Shown here in pieces: positions 1-12,600 of a stretch of 64,000 nt of DNA (its first letter is position 1; every line of letters starts with the position of its first letter). The notes beneath the pieces were generated by a model. It had not been told where the DNA came from and ran no database searches. It saw only the letters and a list, made by a program, of their open reading frames with translations. Made by a program: the position numbers and the translations under genes. Source of the stretch: Porites lobata (lineage: Eukaryota > Cnidaria > Anthozoa > Scleractinia > Poritidae); assembly GCA_942486035.1 (NCBI GenBank), contig CALNXK010000130.1:175001-239000 (forward strand). The letters run 5' to 3'.

Positions 1-360
1 GACTCTTAAGATTCCGGTAAAACTTGGTAAAACTTGTCAGGATTCTTTTTAAGATTCCCGTAGTAATTCTTGCCAAGATTCTTAGCAAGGTTCCTGTAGA
101 AAATCTTGGCAAGATTAGCGTAGGAAATCTTGCCAAGATTCTTGCGAAGATTCTTACTAAGATTCCCGTAGTAAATCTTGCCAAGATTCTTACAAAGATT
201 CTTGTCAAGATTCCTGTAGTAATTCTTTCCAAGATTCTTGCCAAGATTCCCGTGGTAATTCTTACCGACATTCTTGCCAAGATTCCCGTAGTAATTGTTA
301 CCAAGAATTTTTCCAAGATCCCGTTAATAATTCTTACCAAGATTGTTACTAATTTTGTCC
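1..360. repeat. Satellite A, first block (36-bp unit of three 12-mers)
   Basis: Tandem variants of three 12-mers, CCAAGATTCTTG, CCAAGATTCCCG and TAGTAATTCTTA, form a 36-bp unit. The block is already running at base 1, so it continues to the left. From about 40 onward it matches 52,650-53,150 unit for unit, including a distinctive TTTTTAAGATT/TTTTTGAGATT variant, so it is a paralogous copy of that array edge. Because 36 is a multiple of 3, long open frames occur on both strands; these are repeat artefacts. Confidence 0.9.
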
Positions 361-520
361 TCAGTTCCTAGTAACTGTGTCAAAAGTAATTTTTGTACCC
401 AATGTTCTGTCGCAATCGAAATGTTGTCTACAGTGTCTGAGCAACACTGGTTAAACATTGAAAGGGCAGAGAATGGTCAATAACTTTTAAACGATTTTTA
501 TCTTTTTTTCCCCCCGTGAT
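361..520. repeat. Single-copy-like flank of satellite A, duplicated at 53,145-53,305
   Basis: The non-satellite sequence after the array (from TTTTGTCCTCAGTTCC through AATGGTCAATAACTTTTAA) recurs with scattered substitutions at 53,145-53,305 after the other array edge. The duplication therefore includes array plus flank. It diverges after about 515, where this copy runs into a C-rich stretch and the other into unrelated sequence. Confidence 0.85.
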
Positions 521-1040
521 CTTGGGGAGTCCTCAAGAAGACGAAGAAGAAGAAGTGCCTTTATTTACCATACATTTCACCAGTCCGTATTTCATAGTCG
601 GTATTTTATACCCAGCCCGCAGTCCGAAGTCCGCATTCCGTGTTTTATACTGACCGCCATAAATTCATTCATACACACAACCTACTACAGTACTACAAGG
701 TAGGAGATCAAGCCAGCGTCGAAGTTGAAGGCGTCGAAGAGCAAATGTTCATCTTCTCGTCAAGTTTAACGCCTGGACGGGTCAAAGTCTTTTGAATCGT
801 ACTAATTTAAAAGATTCCTGCCTGTCTTAAATTTGGTAAGAGCTCTACCCTAACCGTACGCACGATGCACACTCGCAGCGAGAAATTTGATGCTACCGAA
901 CTTCGGCGAGCGCGTGCTTCTTTGGAAACGATAGATCTTCGTGCTCTCGAGTTCGGACCCGATTAATTACGAAGTGCGTCTACTACGAGTGAGTGACCTA
1001 TTTGCATATCTCAGTCCCTGCAATAACTCGTGGTACGCTC
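521..1040. other. No gene or repeat recognised
   Basis: Mixed-composition sequence with a short GAAGAAGAAGAAG tract near 540-560. I find no convincing exon, tRNA or mobile element; the short open frames lack splice context or recognisable protein sequence. Confidence 0.5.
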
Positions 1041-2090
1041 ACGCGTACCCACGAGTTAAAAATTGGGATTTTCCCAAAGGGGTTAACCCATGGTTCTGGA
1101 CCAAAAATGGCCATTTTTGGATCAAAAGCATCGGTTAACCCCGTTAGAAAAATCTCAGTTTTTCTACTTTTTTAACTTCTTCTTTTTACAGCCTATAACG
1201 GCGTTTTTTGTTCAAGAATATCGTAAAACACATTTTCCTAGCCTATATTGCCTAAAAAAACAAGTTGGAAAAATTGCCATTTTTTGACCAAAACCATGCG
1301 TTAACCCCTTTAGAAAAATGTCAATTTTTCAACTTTTTGAATTTCTTGTTTTAATAGCCTAGAAAGTCGTTTTTTCGTTCGAGAATATCGTAAAAGACAT
1401 TTTCCTGGCCTATATTGCCTAAAAAAAGTTTTAAAAATGGCCATTTTTCCAACTTTTATTTTTAGGCAATATAAGCCAGAAAAATGTGTTTGACTACATT
1501 CTAGAACTAAAAATACGACCTAGGCTAAAAAAACAAGTTCAAAAGGTCGAAAAATTGAGATTTTTCCAAAGGGGTTAACCCATGGTTCTAATCCAAAAAT
1601 GGCCAGTTATACAACTGTTCTTTTTAGGCAATATAGGCCAGGAAAATGTTTTTTTTACAATATTCTCGAACGAAAAAACGCCTTTCTAGGCCATTAAAAC
1701 AAGAAATTCAAAAAGTCGAAAAATGGACATTTTTCTAAAAGGGTTAACGCATGGTTCTGGTCCAAAAATGGCCATTTTTACAACTTTTTTTTAGGCGATA
1801 TAGGCCAGAAAAATGTGTTTTACGATATTCTAGAACCAAAAAACGATTTTCTACGCCATTAGAACAAGAAGACGAGCCAAGCCAAGACTCTTATTGGCCA
1901 GTGAAATGGTTTTACGATATTGTAGGAGGAAAAAACACCTTCCTAGGCTATAAGAAAAAGAAGTTCAAAAAGTCGAAAAATTGAGATTTTTCCAAAGAAT
2001 TTGGTCAAAAAATGGCCATTTTTCCACTTTTTTTAGCCAATATTGGCCAGGAAAATGTGTTTTACCATGTTCTAGAACGAAAAAAAGTCT
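1041..2090. repeat. Diverged satellite B modules in mixed orientation
   Basis: Contains several copies of the core GACCAAAACCATG...TTAACCCCTTT...AAAATGTCAATTTTT, homologous to the satellite B modules at 6.6-19.8 kb. Forward copies (for example 1,277-1,325) alternate with reverse-complement copies (for example 1,550-1,600 and 1,730-1,770). A linking segment rich in GGCCAGGAAAATGTG and TCGTTTTTTCGTTC separates them. Divergence is far higher than in the main array, consistent with old edge copies. Some pairs form local hairpins. Confidence 0.8.
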
Positions 2091-2114
2091 TTGTACGCTA
2101 TAAAAACAAGAAGA

Positions 2115-4015
2115 CAAGCCAAGCCAAGACTCTTACAAGATTCCCGTAGTAATTCTTCGCAAGATTCTTGCAAAGATTGTTATCAAGATTCCCATAGCAA
2201 ATCTTGCCAGGAATTTTGGCAAGATTCCCCTGGTAAATCTTGCCAAGACTGTTACCAAGATTGCCGTAGTACTTCTTTCTAAGATTCTTTCCAAGATTCC
2301 TTTAGTAAATCTTGCCAAGATTCTTGTCAACATTCCCGCAGTAAATCTTGCGAAGACTCTTACAAGATCCTCGTAGTAATTTTTACCAAGATTCTTGCCA
2401 AGATTCCCTTAATAATTCTTCCCAAGATTCTTACCAAGATTCCCGTGGTAATTCATACGAACACTCTTGCCAAGATTCCCGTAGTAATTCTTACCAAGAT
2501 TCTTACCAAGATTCCCGTACTAATTCTTGCCAAGAATCTTACCAAGATTCCCCTAGTAAATCTTGCCAAAATCGTCAGCACGATTTCCGTGGTAAAGCTT
2601 GCCAAGATTCTTGTCAACATTGCCTTAGTAATTCTTGCCAAGATTCTTCCCAAGATTCCCCTAGTAAATCTTACGAAGACTGTTACCCCGATTTCCGTAG
2701 TACTTCTTACCAAGATTCTTTCCAAGATTCTCTTAGTAAATCTTGCCAAGATTCTTGTCAAGATTGCCGTAGTAAATCTTGCGAAAACTGTTACAAGATT
2801 CCCGTAGTAATTTTTACCAAGATTCTTGCCAAGATTAACTTAATAATTCTTCCCAAGATTCTTGCCAAGATTCCCGCAGTAAATCTGTACCAAGATTTCC
2901 CTGGTAAAACTTGCCAAGATTCTTGTCAAGATTTCCTTGGTAATTCTTGCCAAGATTCCTACCAAGATTCCCATAGTAAATCTTGCCAAAAATGTTAGTA
3001 AGATTCCTGTAGTAAATCTTGCCAAGACTGTTACCAAGATTGCCGTGGTAATTCTTACCAGGATTCTTTCCAAGATTCCCTTAATAAATTTCGCCAAGTT
3101 TCTTACCAAGATTTCCGTAGTAAATCTTGCCAAGATTCTTGTCAAGATTCCTGTAGTAAATCTTGCCAAGACTCTTACAAAATTCCCATAGTAATTTTAA
3201 CCAAGATGCTTGCCAAGATTCCCTTAATAATTCTTCCCAAGATTCTTCCCAAGATTCCCGTAGAAATTCTTACCAAGACTCTTCCCAGGATTCCCGAAGG
3301 GAATTGTTACAAATATTCTTCCCAAGATTGCTACAAAGATTCCCGTAGTAAATCTTCCCAAAATTCTCACCAGGGTTCCCGCAGTAATTCTTACCAAGAT
3401 TCCCGTAGTAAATCTTGACAAGATTCTTACCAAGATTTCCGTGGTAAAACTTGCTAAGATTCCTGTCAAGATTATCCTAGTAATTCTTGCCAAGATTCTT
3501 AGCAAGATTCCCGTGGTAAATTTTGCCACGATTTTTAACAAGATTCCCGTAGTAATTCTAAGCAAGATTCTTCCCAAAATTCGGGTAGTAATTATTTCCA
3601 AGACTCTTGCCAAGATTCCCGTAGTAATTCGTCCTAAGATTCTTCCGAAGATTCCCGTAGCAAGTCTTGCCAAGATTCTTACCAAGAATCCCGTACAAAA
3701 TCTTGCCAAGATTACCGTAGTAATTCTTACCAAGATTCTTACCAAGATTCGCGTAGTAATTCTTACCAAGATTCTTGCCAAGATTAACGTAGTAAATCTT
3801 ACCAAGTTGCTTGCCAAGATTCCCGTAGTACATCTTGCCAAGATTCTTACCAACATTCCCGTAGTAATTCCTACCAAGATTCTTTCCCAGATTCCCGTAG
3901 TAAATCTTGCCAAGATTCTTCCCAAGATTTCCGTGGTAAAACTTGTAACGATTCTTCTCAAGATTCCCGTAGTAATTCTTCCTAAGATTCTTCCCAAGAT
4001 TCCCCTAGTAAATCT
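2115..4015. repeat. Satellite A, second block
   Basis: About 50 degenerate 36-bp units built from CCAAGATTCTTG-type 12-mers. Open frames of 216, 221 and 268 codons on both strands simply read the 12-residue periodic translation of the repeat. The block passes directly into G-rich decamers at about 4,015 with no intervening unique sequence. Confidence 0.92.
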
Positions 4016-4130
4016 TAAAAGGGGTTCCAAGGGGTTACAGAGGGTGACAAATGAAACAGGGGGTTACAGGGGGTTACAAGGGGTTACAGGGCGTGACAAA
4101 GGGTGACAAGGGGTTAGAGGGGGTTACAAA
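4016..4130. repeat. G-rich decamer block, paralogous to 63,300-63,420
   Basis: GGGGTTACAA-type decamers with an unusual interruption (GGGTGACAAATGAAACAGGG) that is repeated in the same context at 63,320-63,345. This identifies the two loci as copies of one duplicated segment. Confidence 0.85.
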
Positions 4131-5000
4131 GGATTAGAGAAACTTTTTTCTAACTAGAACGTTCCCAGATACCTTTTCTTAGTCTTTTTTCCATAAAAAT
4201 CAAAGTTCAAGAAATCTCAAATTTTTGACCAAAACGATGGACTAACCCCTTTGGAAAAATTCTAATTTTGCGTTTTTCGTAAACAGTTGTTTTTATAGTC
4301 TTTAAAGGCTTCTTTTTTATCTAGAACGTCAGCAATCACCTTTTCTCGATCTATTTTTGATAAACACAAAAGACGAAAAAACTTCAACTTTTTGACCAAA
4401 ATCATGGACTATCCCCTTTGCAAAAATGCCAATTTTGCCTTCTTTTTAAATCCATTTTTATATTCTCTAGAAAGGCTCGTTTTCTAACGAGAACGTCACC
4501 AAATACTTTTTCAGGGTTTAATTTTCATAAAACCAAACGTTAGCAAAATTTCAAATTTTTGACCAAAAGCATCGACTATCCCCTTTGCAAAAATGCCAAT
4601 TTTAAGGGTTTTTGAAACCGATGTTTTCGTTGTTCAGAAAGGCTTGTTTGCTATATAAAACGTCGAAAATCGTTTTTTCACGATTTATTTTCACGATCTA
4701 TGACATAGGAATACAGGGGGTTACAGGGGGTTACAAGTGGTTACAGGGGGTTACAAGGGGTTGCAAGGGGTGATAGGGGGTGACAAGGGGTTACAGGGGG
4801 CTAAAAAGGATTATAGAAACTTTTTTCTAACTAAAACGTTCCCAGATACTTTTTCTTGGTCTATTTTGCATAAAAATCAAAGTCGAAGAAATCTCTAATT
4901 TTTGATCAAAACGATGGACTAACCCCTTTGGAAAAATTCTAATTTTGCGTTTTTCGTAAACAGTTGTTTTTATAGTCTTTAAAGGCTTCTTTTTTATCTA
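4131..5000. repeat. Diverged first unit(s) of satellite B
   Basis: One complete but diverged satellite B unit (modules 4,131-4,700, decamer block 4,705-4,810) followed by the first part of the next unit up to ATCTA at 4,996-5,000, where it is cut by the 5,001-6,632 insertion. Higher divergence than the interior copies is normal for an array edge. Confidence 0.85.
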
Positions 5001-5274
5001 CAATCAGGGACAAAAGTAGTTGACACACTTGTTTAAAACGGGTGCTTTTAACAAACATGTAATTCATTTATTATTTCATTTCTTTTAAACACCGTAAATC
5101 CCCCGACCCCCCGAATCAATGTTGTCTGAAGTAAAAAAAAGACTTGAGGGTCCAAAATTCAACATTGATTTTGGGGGGAAGGGGTTGGGGTAGACAGGGA
5201 AAGGGGATAAGTATATCCACGATGCAAAAAGGGGCCATTCTACGGAAGTGTGTCAACACTTTTGTCCCTCATTG
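5001..5274. mobile_element. 274-bp MITE-like segment with about 30-bp inverted termini
   Basis: The left end (CAATCAGGGACAAAAGTAG...) and the reverse complement of the right end (CAATGAGGGACAAAAGTG...) match over about 30 bp with one mismatch and one indel. A second inverted pair lies inside: CCCCCGACCCCCCGAATC near 5,101 against GGGGGGAAGGGGTTGGGG near 5,175, with CAATGTTG/CAACATTG next to them. It is either a MITE or the terminal region of the surrounding Tc1-like element. Confidence 0.65.
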
Positions 5275-5474
5275 TCTGAATGCAAACTTGTGCTACTGCA
5301 CACAAGTTGAGCCGTGTATAACACTGATTTTAACTGAAATTAAAGGAATCAATGACATAATTATGTTATTGGTGGTGGGGGTGACATAGACTTATTCACG
5401 ACCGAATTATAGGGCCAATTTGAATTACGCGATGACGTAATAAAAGGGCTGCGATATCCAGAATTAACGTCGAT

Positions 5475-5830
5475 ATGGTTTACAAGCTAAAAACTGACGC
5501 TGAAACTCGCGCCTATGTACAACTTTTGATGAATTTCAAGGGGATACGTACTGAAAATATTTTTAATAAAGTGGATATTTCTCGTTCTTCACTTTATCCT
5601 ATTGTTAAGGCCCAAACAATCACGGATCGGGTAAGGATTGACACGTAGTGGGGATAGTCACTGGCCGGCCACCGAAATATGGAGCGTTAGTGAGGAGCGG
5701 CCGTCACCGCGTTCAATATCGAACCTACGGAAAAGTGAAGGTAAATTCCTGGCCAATTCAATAAAAAACTAAGGACAGCGTAGCAAACATTGCAAGTGTA
5801 CTCGAAAACAATTACTTTCAATTCCACCTC
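5475..5830 (+). pseudogene. Decayed Tc1/mariner-like transposase N-terminus
   Basis: An ATG at 5,475 opens a 57-codon frame ending at 5,648. It contains a helix-turn-helix-like stretch (RAYVQLLMNFKGIRTENIF, then DISRSSLYPIVKA). About 30 bp later, in another frame, comes GRPPKYGA, the GRPR-like linker usual between the two DNA-binding subdomains of Tc1 transposases, and that frame also stops soon. I see no intact catalytic domain downstream. The TA-flanked insertion around it supports the assignment, but the family match is from memory and modest. Confidence 0.4.
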
Positions 5831-6634
5831 GTGACACCCTGTGTGACATGATAACGCAACGCAAATAGCGTGATATAAGCACATATGTCTGTGTATTTCG
5901 ACTGCATTTCTCAAGCGAAACCCTTTGTTTTTGTGTATTGTCGGCAGAGAAAATGAAAAGAGAGCTTTGAAACGTGAACTGGTATTTGACTCTCAAAGAA
6001 AACGACAGCTCAAACTGGGGAAAACACTGCTTCCTTCGTGTTACAACGGTTAACCACGTTTCGGCAAACGGAAAGTAACATTAGTCTGTTATGACCTCTT
6101 AATGTCCATATGTATTCTCATCGTTAACCGTTGAAACTCCTTATTTGCACCACATCGCTGGAATTTTTCCCGCCAAGAATACGTATTGCGAAGCACTTTC
6201 TACATAGCGGAATCTTCTTTTGCCTTATGTGAGGAATTAGCGCATAAAAAAGGAAAATTTTCCAGCGCACGGCCGTCATCGATCACGTGTTATCCTGCTT
6301 TGTTTGTCATCAGGTGAACTTCTGGGCCAAAGTAATTGCTGTTTTGGCGATGATACAAACTGGTGTGTCTATTTTGAAAACAATTTCTTTGGCTTTATGT
6401 GATTTACGAGCTGGGAAATGAACTAGTTGTCCGTCTAACATCAATAAACAATCATGCCACTGAATAAATGGCAGGCGGTCATGTAAAATCATTACAAAAG
6501 TACATTCCTAACCTCGACGCCTACCTACGCTAACGGTTTGGATCAGTTAGGTTAGGAAAGGTCTCAAAAAAATAAAAAACACATCTATATATAGGGCACA
6601 GCACAAACGGCTGGCCCATCATTTATGAGGTTTA

Positions 6635-9600
6635 GAACGTCAGCAAAATACTTTTTTCTCGATCTATTTTTGATAAATACAAAAGGTGAAAAAACTTCAA
6701 CTTTTTGACCAAAATCATGGACTATCCCCTTTGCAAAAATGCCAATTTTGCCTTCTTTTTAAATCCCTGTTTATATTGTCTAGAAAGGCTTGTTTTCTAA
6801 CCAGAACGTCACCAAATACTTTTTCTGGGTGTATTTTGCATAAAACGAAACGTTCACAAAATTTCCAATTTTCGACCAAAACCATGGACTAACCCCTTTG
6901 CAAAAATGCCAATTTTGTGGGTTTTTCAAACCGATGTTTTTTTTTGTTCTGAAAGGCTTGTTTGCTATATAAAACGTCGAAAATCGTTTTTTCACGATTT
7001 ATTTTCACGATCTATGACATGGGAATACAGGGGGTTACAAGGGGTTACAGGGGGTTACAAGGGGTTACAAGGGGTTACAAGGGGTTACAAGGGGTTACAG
7101 GGGGTTACAAGGGGTTACAAGGGGTGACAGGGGGTGACAAGGGTTTACAGGGGGCTACAAAGGATTATAGAAACTTTTTTGTAACTAGAGCGTTCCCAGT
7201 TACTATTTCGTGGTCTATTTTGCATAAAAATCAAAGTTGAAGAAATCTCTAATTTTTGATCAAAACGATGGACTAACCCCTTTGGAAAAATTCTAATTTT
7301 GCGCTTTTCGTAAACAGTTGTTTTTATAGTCTTTAAAGGCTTCTTTTTCATCTAGAATTTCAGCAAATACTTTTTCTCGATCTTTTTTTTGATAAATACA
7401 AAAGATGAAAAAACTTCAACTTTTTGACCAAAATTATGGACAATCCCCTTTGCAAAAATGCCAATTTTGCCTTCCTTTTAAATCCCTGTTTATATTGTCT
7501 AGAAAGGCTTGTTTTCTAACCAGAACGTCACCAAATACTTTTTCTGGGTGTATTTTGCATAAAACGAAACGTTCACAAAATTTCCAATTTTCGACCAAAA
7601 CCATGGACTAACCCCTTTGCAAAAATGCCAATTTTGTGGGTTTTTCAAACCGATGTTTTTTTTTGTTCTGAAAGGCTTGTTTGCTATATAAAACGTCGAA
7701 AATCGTTTTTTCACGATTTATTTTCACGATCTATGACATGGGAATACAGGGGGTTACAAGGGGTTACAGGGGGTTACAAGGGGTTACAAGGGGTGACAGG
7801 GGGTGACAAGGGGTTACAGGGGGCTACAAAGGATTATAGAAACTTTTTTCTAACTAGAACGTTCCCAGATACTTTTTCTTGGTCTATTTTGCATAAAAAT
7901 CAAAGTTGAAGAAATCTCTAATTTTTGATCAAAACGATGGACTAACCCCTTTGGAAAAATTCTAATTTTGCGCTTTTCGTAAACAGTTGTTTTTATAGTC
8001 TTTAAAGGCTTCTTTTTTTATCTAGAACGTCAGCAAATACTCTTTCTCGATCTATTTTTTTTGATAAATACAAAAGATGAAAAAACTTCAACTTTTTGAC
8101 CAAAATCATGGACTATCCCCTTTGCAAAAATGCCAATTTTGCCTTCTTTTTAAATCCCTGTTTATATTGTCTAGAAAGGCTTGTTTTCTAACCAGAACGT
8201 CACCAAATACTTTTTCTGGGTGTATTTTGCATAAAACGAAACGTTCACAAAATTTCCAATTTTCGACCAAAACCATGGACTAACCCCTTTGCAAAAATGC
8301 CAATTTTGTGGGTTTTTCAAACCGATGTTTTTTTTTGTTCTGAAAGGCTTGTTTGCTATATAAAACGTCGAAAATCGTTTTTTCACGATTTATTTTCACG
8401 ATCTATGACATGGGAATACAGGGGGTTACAGGGGGTTACAGGGGGTTACAAGGGGTTACAAGGGGTTACAGGGGGTTACAAGGGGTTACAAGGGGTGACA
8501 GGGGGTGACAAGGGGTTACAGGGGGCTACAAAGGATTATAGAAACTTTTTTCTAACTAGAACGTTCCCAGATACTTTTTCTTGGTCTATTTTGCATAAAA
8601 ATCAAAGTTGAAGAAATCTCTAATTTTTGATCAAAACGATGGACTAACCCCTTTGGAAAAATTCTAATTTTGCGCTTTTCGTAAACAGTTGTTTTTATAG
8701 TCTTTAAAGGCTTCTTTTTTATCTAGAACGTCAGCAAATACTTTTTCTCCATCTATTTTTGATAAATACAAAAGATGAAAAAACTTCAACTTTTTGACCA
8801 AAATCATGGACTATCCCCTTTGCAAAAATGCCAATTTTGCCTTCTTTTTAAATCCCTGTTTATATTGTCTAGAAAGGCTTGTTTTCTAACCAGAACGTCA
8901 CCAAATACTTTTTCTGGGTGTATTTTGCATAAAACGAAACGTTCACAAAATTTCCAATTTTCGACCAAAACCATGGACTAACCCCTTTGCAAAAATGCCA
9001 ATTTTGTGGGTTTTTCAAACCGATGTTTTTTTTGTTCAGAAAGGCTTGTTTGCTATATAAAACGTCGAAAATCGTTTTTTCACGATTTATTTTCACGATC
9101 TATGATGGGAATGGGAATACAAGGGGTTACAGGGGGTTAAGGGGTTTACAGGGGTTACAAGGGGTTACAAGGGGTTAAAGGGGTTACAAGGGGTTACAAG
9201 GGGTGACAGGGGGTGACAAGGGGTTACAGGGGGCTACAAAGGATTATAGAAACTTTTTTCTAACTAGAACGTTCCCAGATACTTTTTCTTGGTCTATTTT
9301 GCATAAAAATCAAAGTTGAAGAAATCTCTAATTTTTGATCAAAACGATGGACTAACCCCTTTGGAAAAATTCTAATTTTGCGCTTTTCGTAAACAGTTGT
9401 TTTTATAGTCTTTAAAGGCTTCTTTTTTTATCTAGAACGTCAGCAAATACTTTTTCTCCATCTATTTTTGATAAATACAAAAGATGAAAAAACTTCAACT
9501 TTTTGACCAAAATCATGGACTATCCCCTTTGCAAAAATGCCAATTTTGCCTTCTTTTTAAATCCCTGTTTATATTGTCTAGAAAGGCTTGTTTTCTAACC

Positions 9601-12600
9601 AGAACGTCACCAAATACTTTTTCTGGGTGTATTTTGCATAAAACGAAACGTTCACAAAATTTCCAATTTTCGACCAAAACCATGGACTAACCCCTTTGCA
9701 AAAATGCCAATTTTGTGGGTTTTTCAAACCGATGTTTTTTTTTGTTCTGAAAGGCTTGTTTGCTATATAAAACGTCGAAAATCGTTTTTTCACGATTTAT
9801 TTTTTCACGATCTATGACATGGGAATACAGGGGTTACAAGGGGTTACAGGGGTTACAAGGGGTTACAAGGGGTTACAAGGGGGGTTACAAGGGGTTACAG
9901 GGGTTACAAGGGGTTACAAGGGGTGACAGGGGGTGACAAGGAATTACAGGAAGCTACAAAGGATTATAGAAACTTTTTTCTAACTAGAACGTTCCCAGAT
10001 ACTTTTTCTTGGTCTATTTTGCATAAAAATCAAAGTTGAAGAAATCTCTAATTTTTGATCAAAACGATGGACTAACCCCTTTGGAAAAATTCTAATTTTG
10101 CGCTTTTTGAAAACAGTTGTTTTTATAGTCTTTAAAGGCTTCTTTTTTATCTAGAACGTCAGCAAATACTTTTTCTCGATCTATTTTTGATAAATACAAA
10201 AGATGAAAAAACTTCAACTTTTTGACCAAAATCATGGACTATCCCCTTTGCAAAAATGCCAATTTTGCCTTCTTTTTAAATCCCTGTTTATATTGTCTAG
10301 AAAGGCTTGTTTTCTAACCAGAACGTCACCAAATACTTTTTCTGGGTGTATTTTGCATAAAACGAAACGTTCACAAAATTTCCAATTTTCGACCAAAACC
10401 ATGGACTAACCCCTTTGCAAAAATGCCAATTTTGTGGGTTTTTCAAACCGATGTTTTTTTTTGTTCAGAAAGGCTTGTTTGCTATATAAAACGTCGAAAA
10501 TCGTTTTTTCACGATTTATTTTCACGATCTATGACATGGGAATACAGGGGGTTACAAGGGGTTACAAGGGGTTACAAGGGGTTACAAGGGGTTACAAGGG
10601 GTTACAAGGGGTTACAAGGGGTGACAGGGGGTGACAAGGGGTTACAGGGGGCTACAAAGGATTATAGAAACTTTTTTCTAACTAGAACGTTCCCAGATAC
10701 TTTTTCTTGGTCTATTTTGCATAAAAATCAAAGTTGAAGAAATCTCTAATTTTTGATCAAAACGATGGACTAACCCCTTTGGAAAAATTCTAATTTTGCG
10801 CTTTTCGTAAACAGTTGTTTTTATAGTCTTTAAAGGCTTCTTTTTTATCTAGAACGTCAGCAAATACTTTTTCTCGATCTATTTTTGATAAATACAAAAG
10901 GTGAAAAAACTTCAACTTTTTGACCAAAATCATGGACTATCCCCTTTGCAAAAATGCCAATTTTGCCTTCTTTTTAAATCCCTGTTTATATTGTCTAGAA
11001 AGGCTTGTTTTCTAACCAGAACGTCACCAAATACTTTTTCTGGGTGTATTTTGCATAAAACGAAACGTTCACAAAATTTCCAATTTTCGACCAAAACCAT
11101 GGACTAACCCCTTTGCAAAAATGCCAATTTTGTGGGTTTTTCAAACCGATGTTTTTTTTTGTTCAGAAAGGCTTGTTTGCTATATAAAACGTCGAAAATC
11201 GTTTTTTCACGATTTATTTTCACGATCTATGACATGGGAATACAGGGGGTTACAAGGGGTTACAAGGGGTTACAGGGGGTTACAAGGGGTTACAAGGGGT
11301 TACAGGGGGTTACAAGGGGTGACAGGGGGTTACAAGGGGTTACAAGGGGTGACAGGGGGTGACAAGTGGCTACAGGGGGCTACAAAGGATTATAGAATCT
11401 TTTTTCTAACTAGAACGTTCCCAGATACTTTTTCTTGGTCTATTTTGCATAAAAATCAAAGTTGAAGAAATCTATAATTTTTGATCAAAATGATGGACTA
11501 ACCCCTTTGGAAAAATTCTAATTTTGCGCTTTTCGTAAACAGTTGTTTTTATAGTCTTTAAAGGCTTCTTTTTTTATCTAGAACGTCAGCAAATACTTTT
11601 TCTCGATCTATTTTTGATAAATACAAAAGGTGAAAAAACTTCAACTTTTTGACCAAAATCATGGACTATCCCCTTTGCAAAAATGCCAATTTTGCCTTCT
11701 TTTTAAATCCCTGTTTATATTGTCTAGAAAGGCTTGTTTTCTAACCAGAACGTCACCAAATACTTTTTCTGGGTGTATTTTGCATAAAACGAAACGTTCA
11801 CAAAATTTCCAATTTTCGACCAAAACCATGGACTAACCCCTTTGCAAAAATGCCAATTTTGTGGGTTTTTCAAACCGATGTTTTTTTTTGTTCTGAAAGG
11901 CTTGTTTGCTATATAAAACGTCGAAAATCGTTTTTTCACGATTTATTTTCACGATCTATGACATGGGAATACAGGGGGTTACAAGGGGTTACAGGGGGTT
12001 ACAAGGGGTTACAGGGGGTTACAAGGGGTTACAAGGGGTTACAGGGGGTTACAAGGGGTTACAAGGGGTGACAGGGGGTGACAAGGGGTTACAGGGGGCT
12101 ACAAAGGATTATAGAAACTTTTTTCTAACTAGAACGTTCCCAGATACTTTTTCTTGGTCTATTTTGCATAAAAATCAAAGTTGAAGAAATCTCTAATTTT
12201 TGATCAAAACGATGGACTAACCCCTTTGGAAAAATTCTAATTTTGCGCTTTTCGTAAACAGTTGTTTTTATAGTCTTTAAAGGCTTCTTTTTTATCTAGA
12301 ACGTCAGCAAATACTTTTTCTCGATCTATTTTTGATAAATACAAAAGGTGAAAAAACTTCAACTTTTTGACCAAAATCATGGACTATCCCCTTTGCAAAA
12401 ATGCCAATTTTGCCTTCTTTTTAAATCCCTGTTTATATTGTCTAGAAAGGCTTGTTTTCTAACCAGAACGTCACCAAATACTTTTTCTGGGTGTATTTTG
12501 CATAAAACGAAACGTTCACAAAATTTCCAATTTTCGACCAAAACCATGGACTAACCCCTTTGCAAAAATGCCAATTTTGTGGGTTTTTCAAACCGATGTT

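Larger units (their letters stand above)
5001..6632. mobile_element. 1.63-kb insertion at a TA dinucleotide inside a satellite B unit
   Basis: The repeat breaks at ATCTA (ending 5,000) and resumes exactly at GAACGTCAGCAAA (from 6,635). TA is present on both sides (4,999-5,000 and 6,633-6,634), as expected for a TA target-site duplication of the Tc1/mariner type. The left end begins CAATCAGGGACAAAAGTAG. No matching inverted copy lies at the right end, but one occurs internally, ending at 5,274. The element is therefore rearranged or composite. It contains a decayed helix-turn-helix ORF. A 60-codon minus-strand ORF (6,310-6,492) has no family I can assign with confidence. Confidence 0.75.

Noticed and set aside
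6310..6492. Minus-strand 60-codon ORF in the TA insertion as a gene fragment
   Set aside because: Some resemblance to NTPase-type element proteins came to mind (WHDCLLMLDGQLVHFPA), but it is too short and unsupported to assign.
7026..7163. Interstitial telomere or centromere repeat
   Set aside because: The decamer GGGGTTACAA is not TTAGGG and varies at the A/G junction; no TTAGGG run is present.
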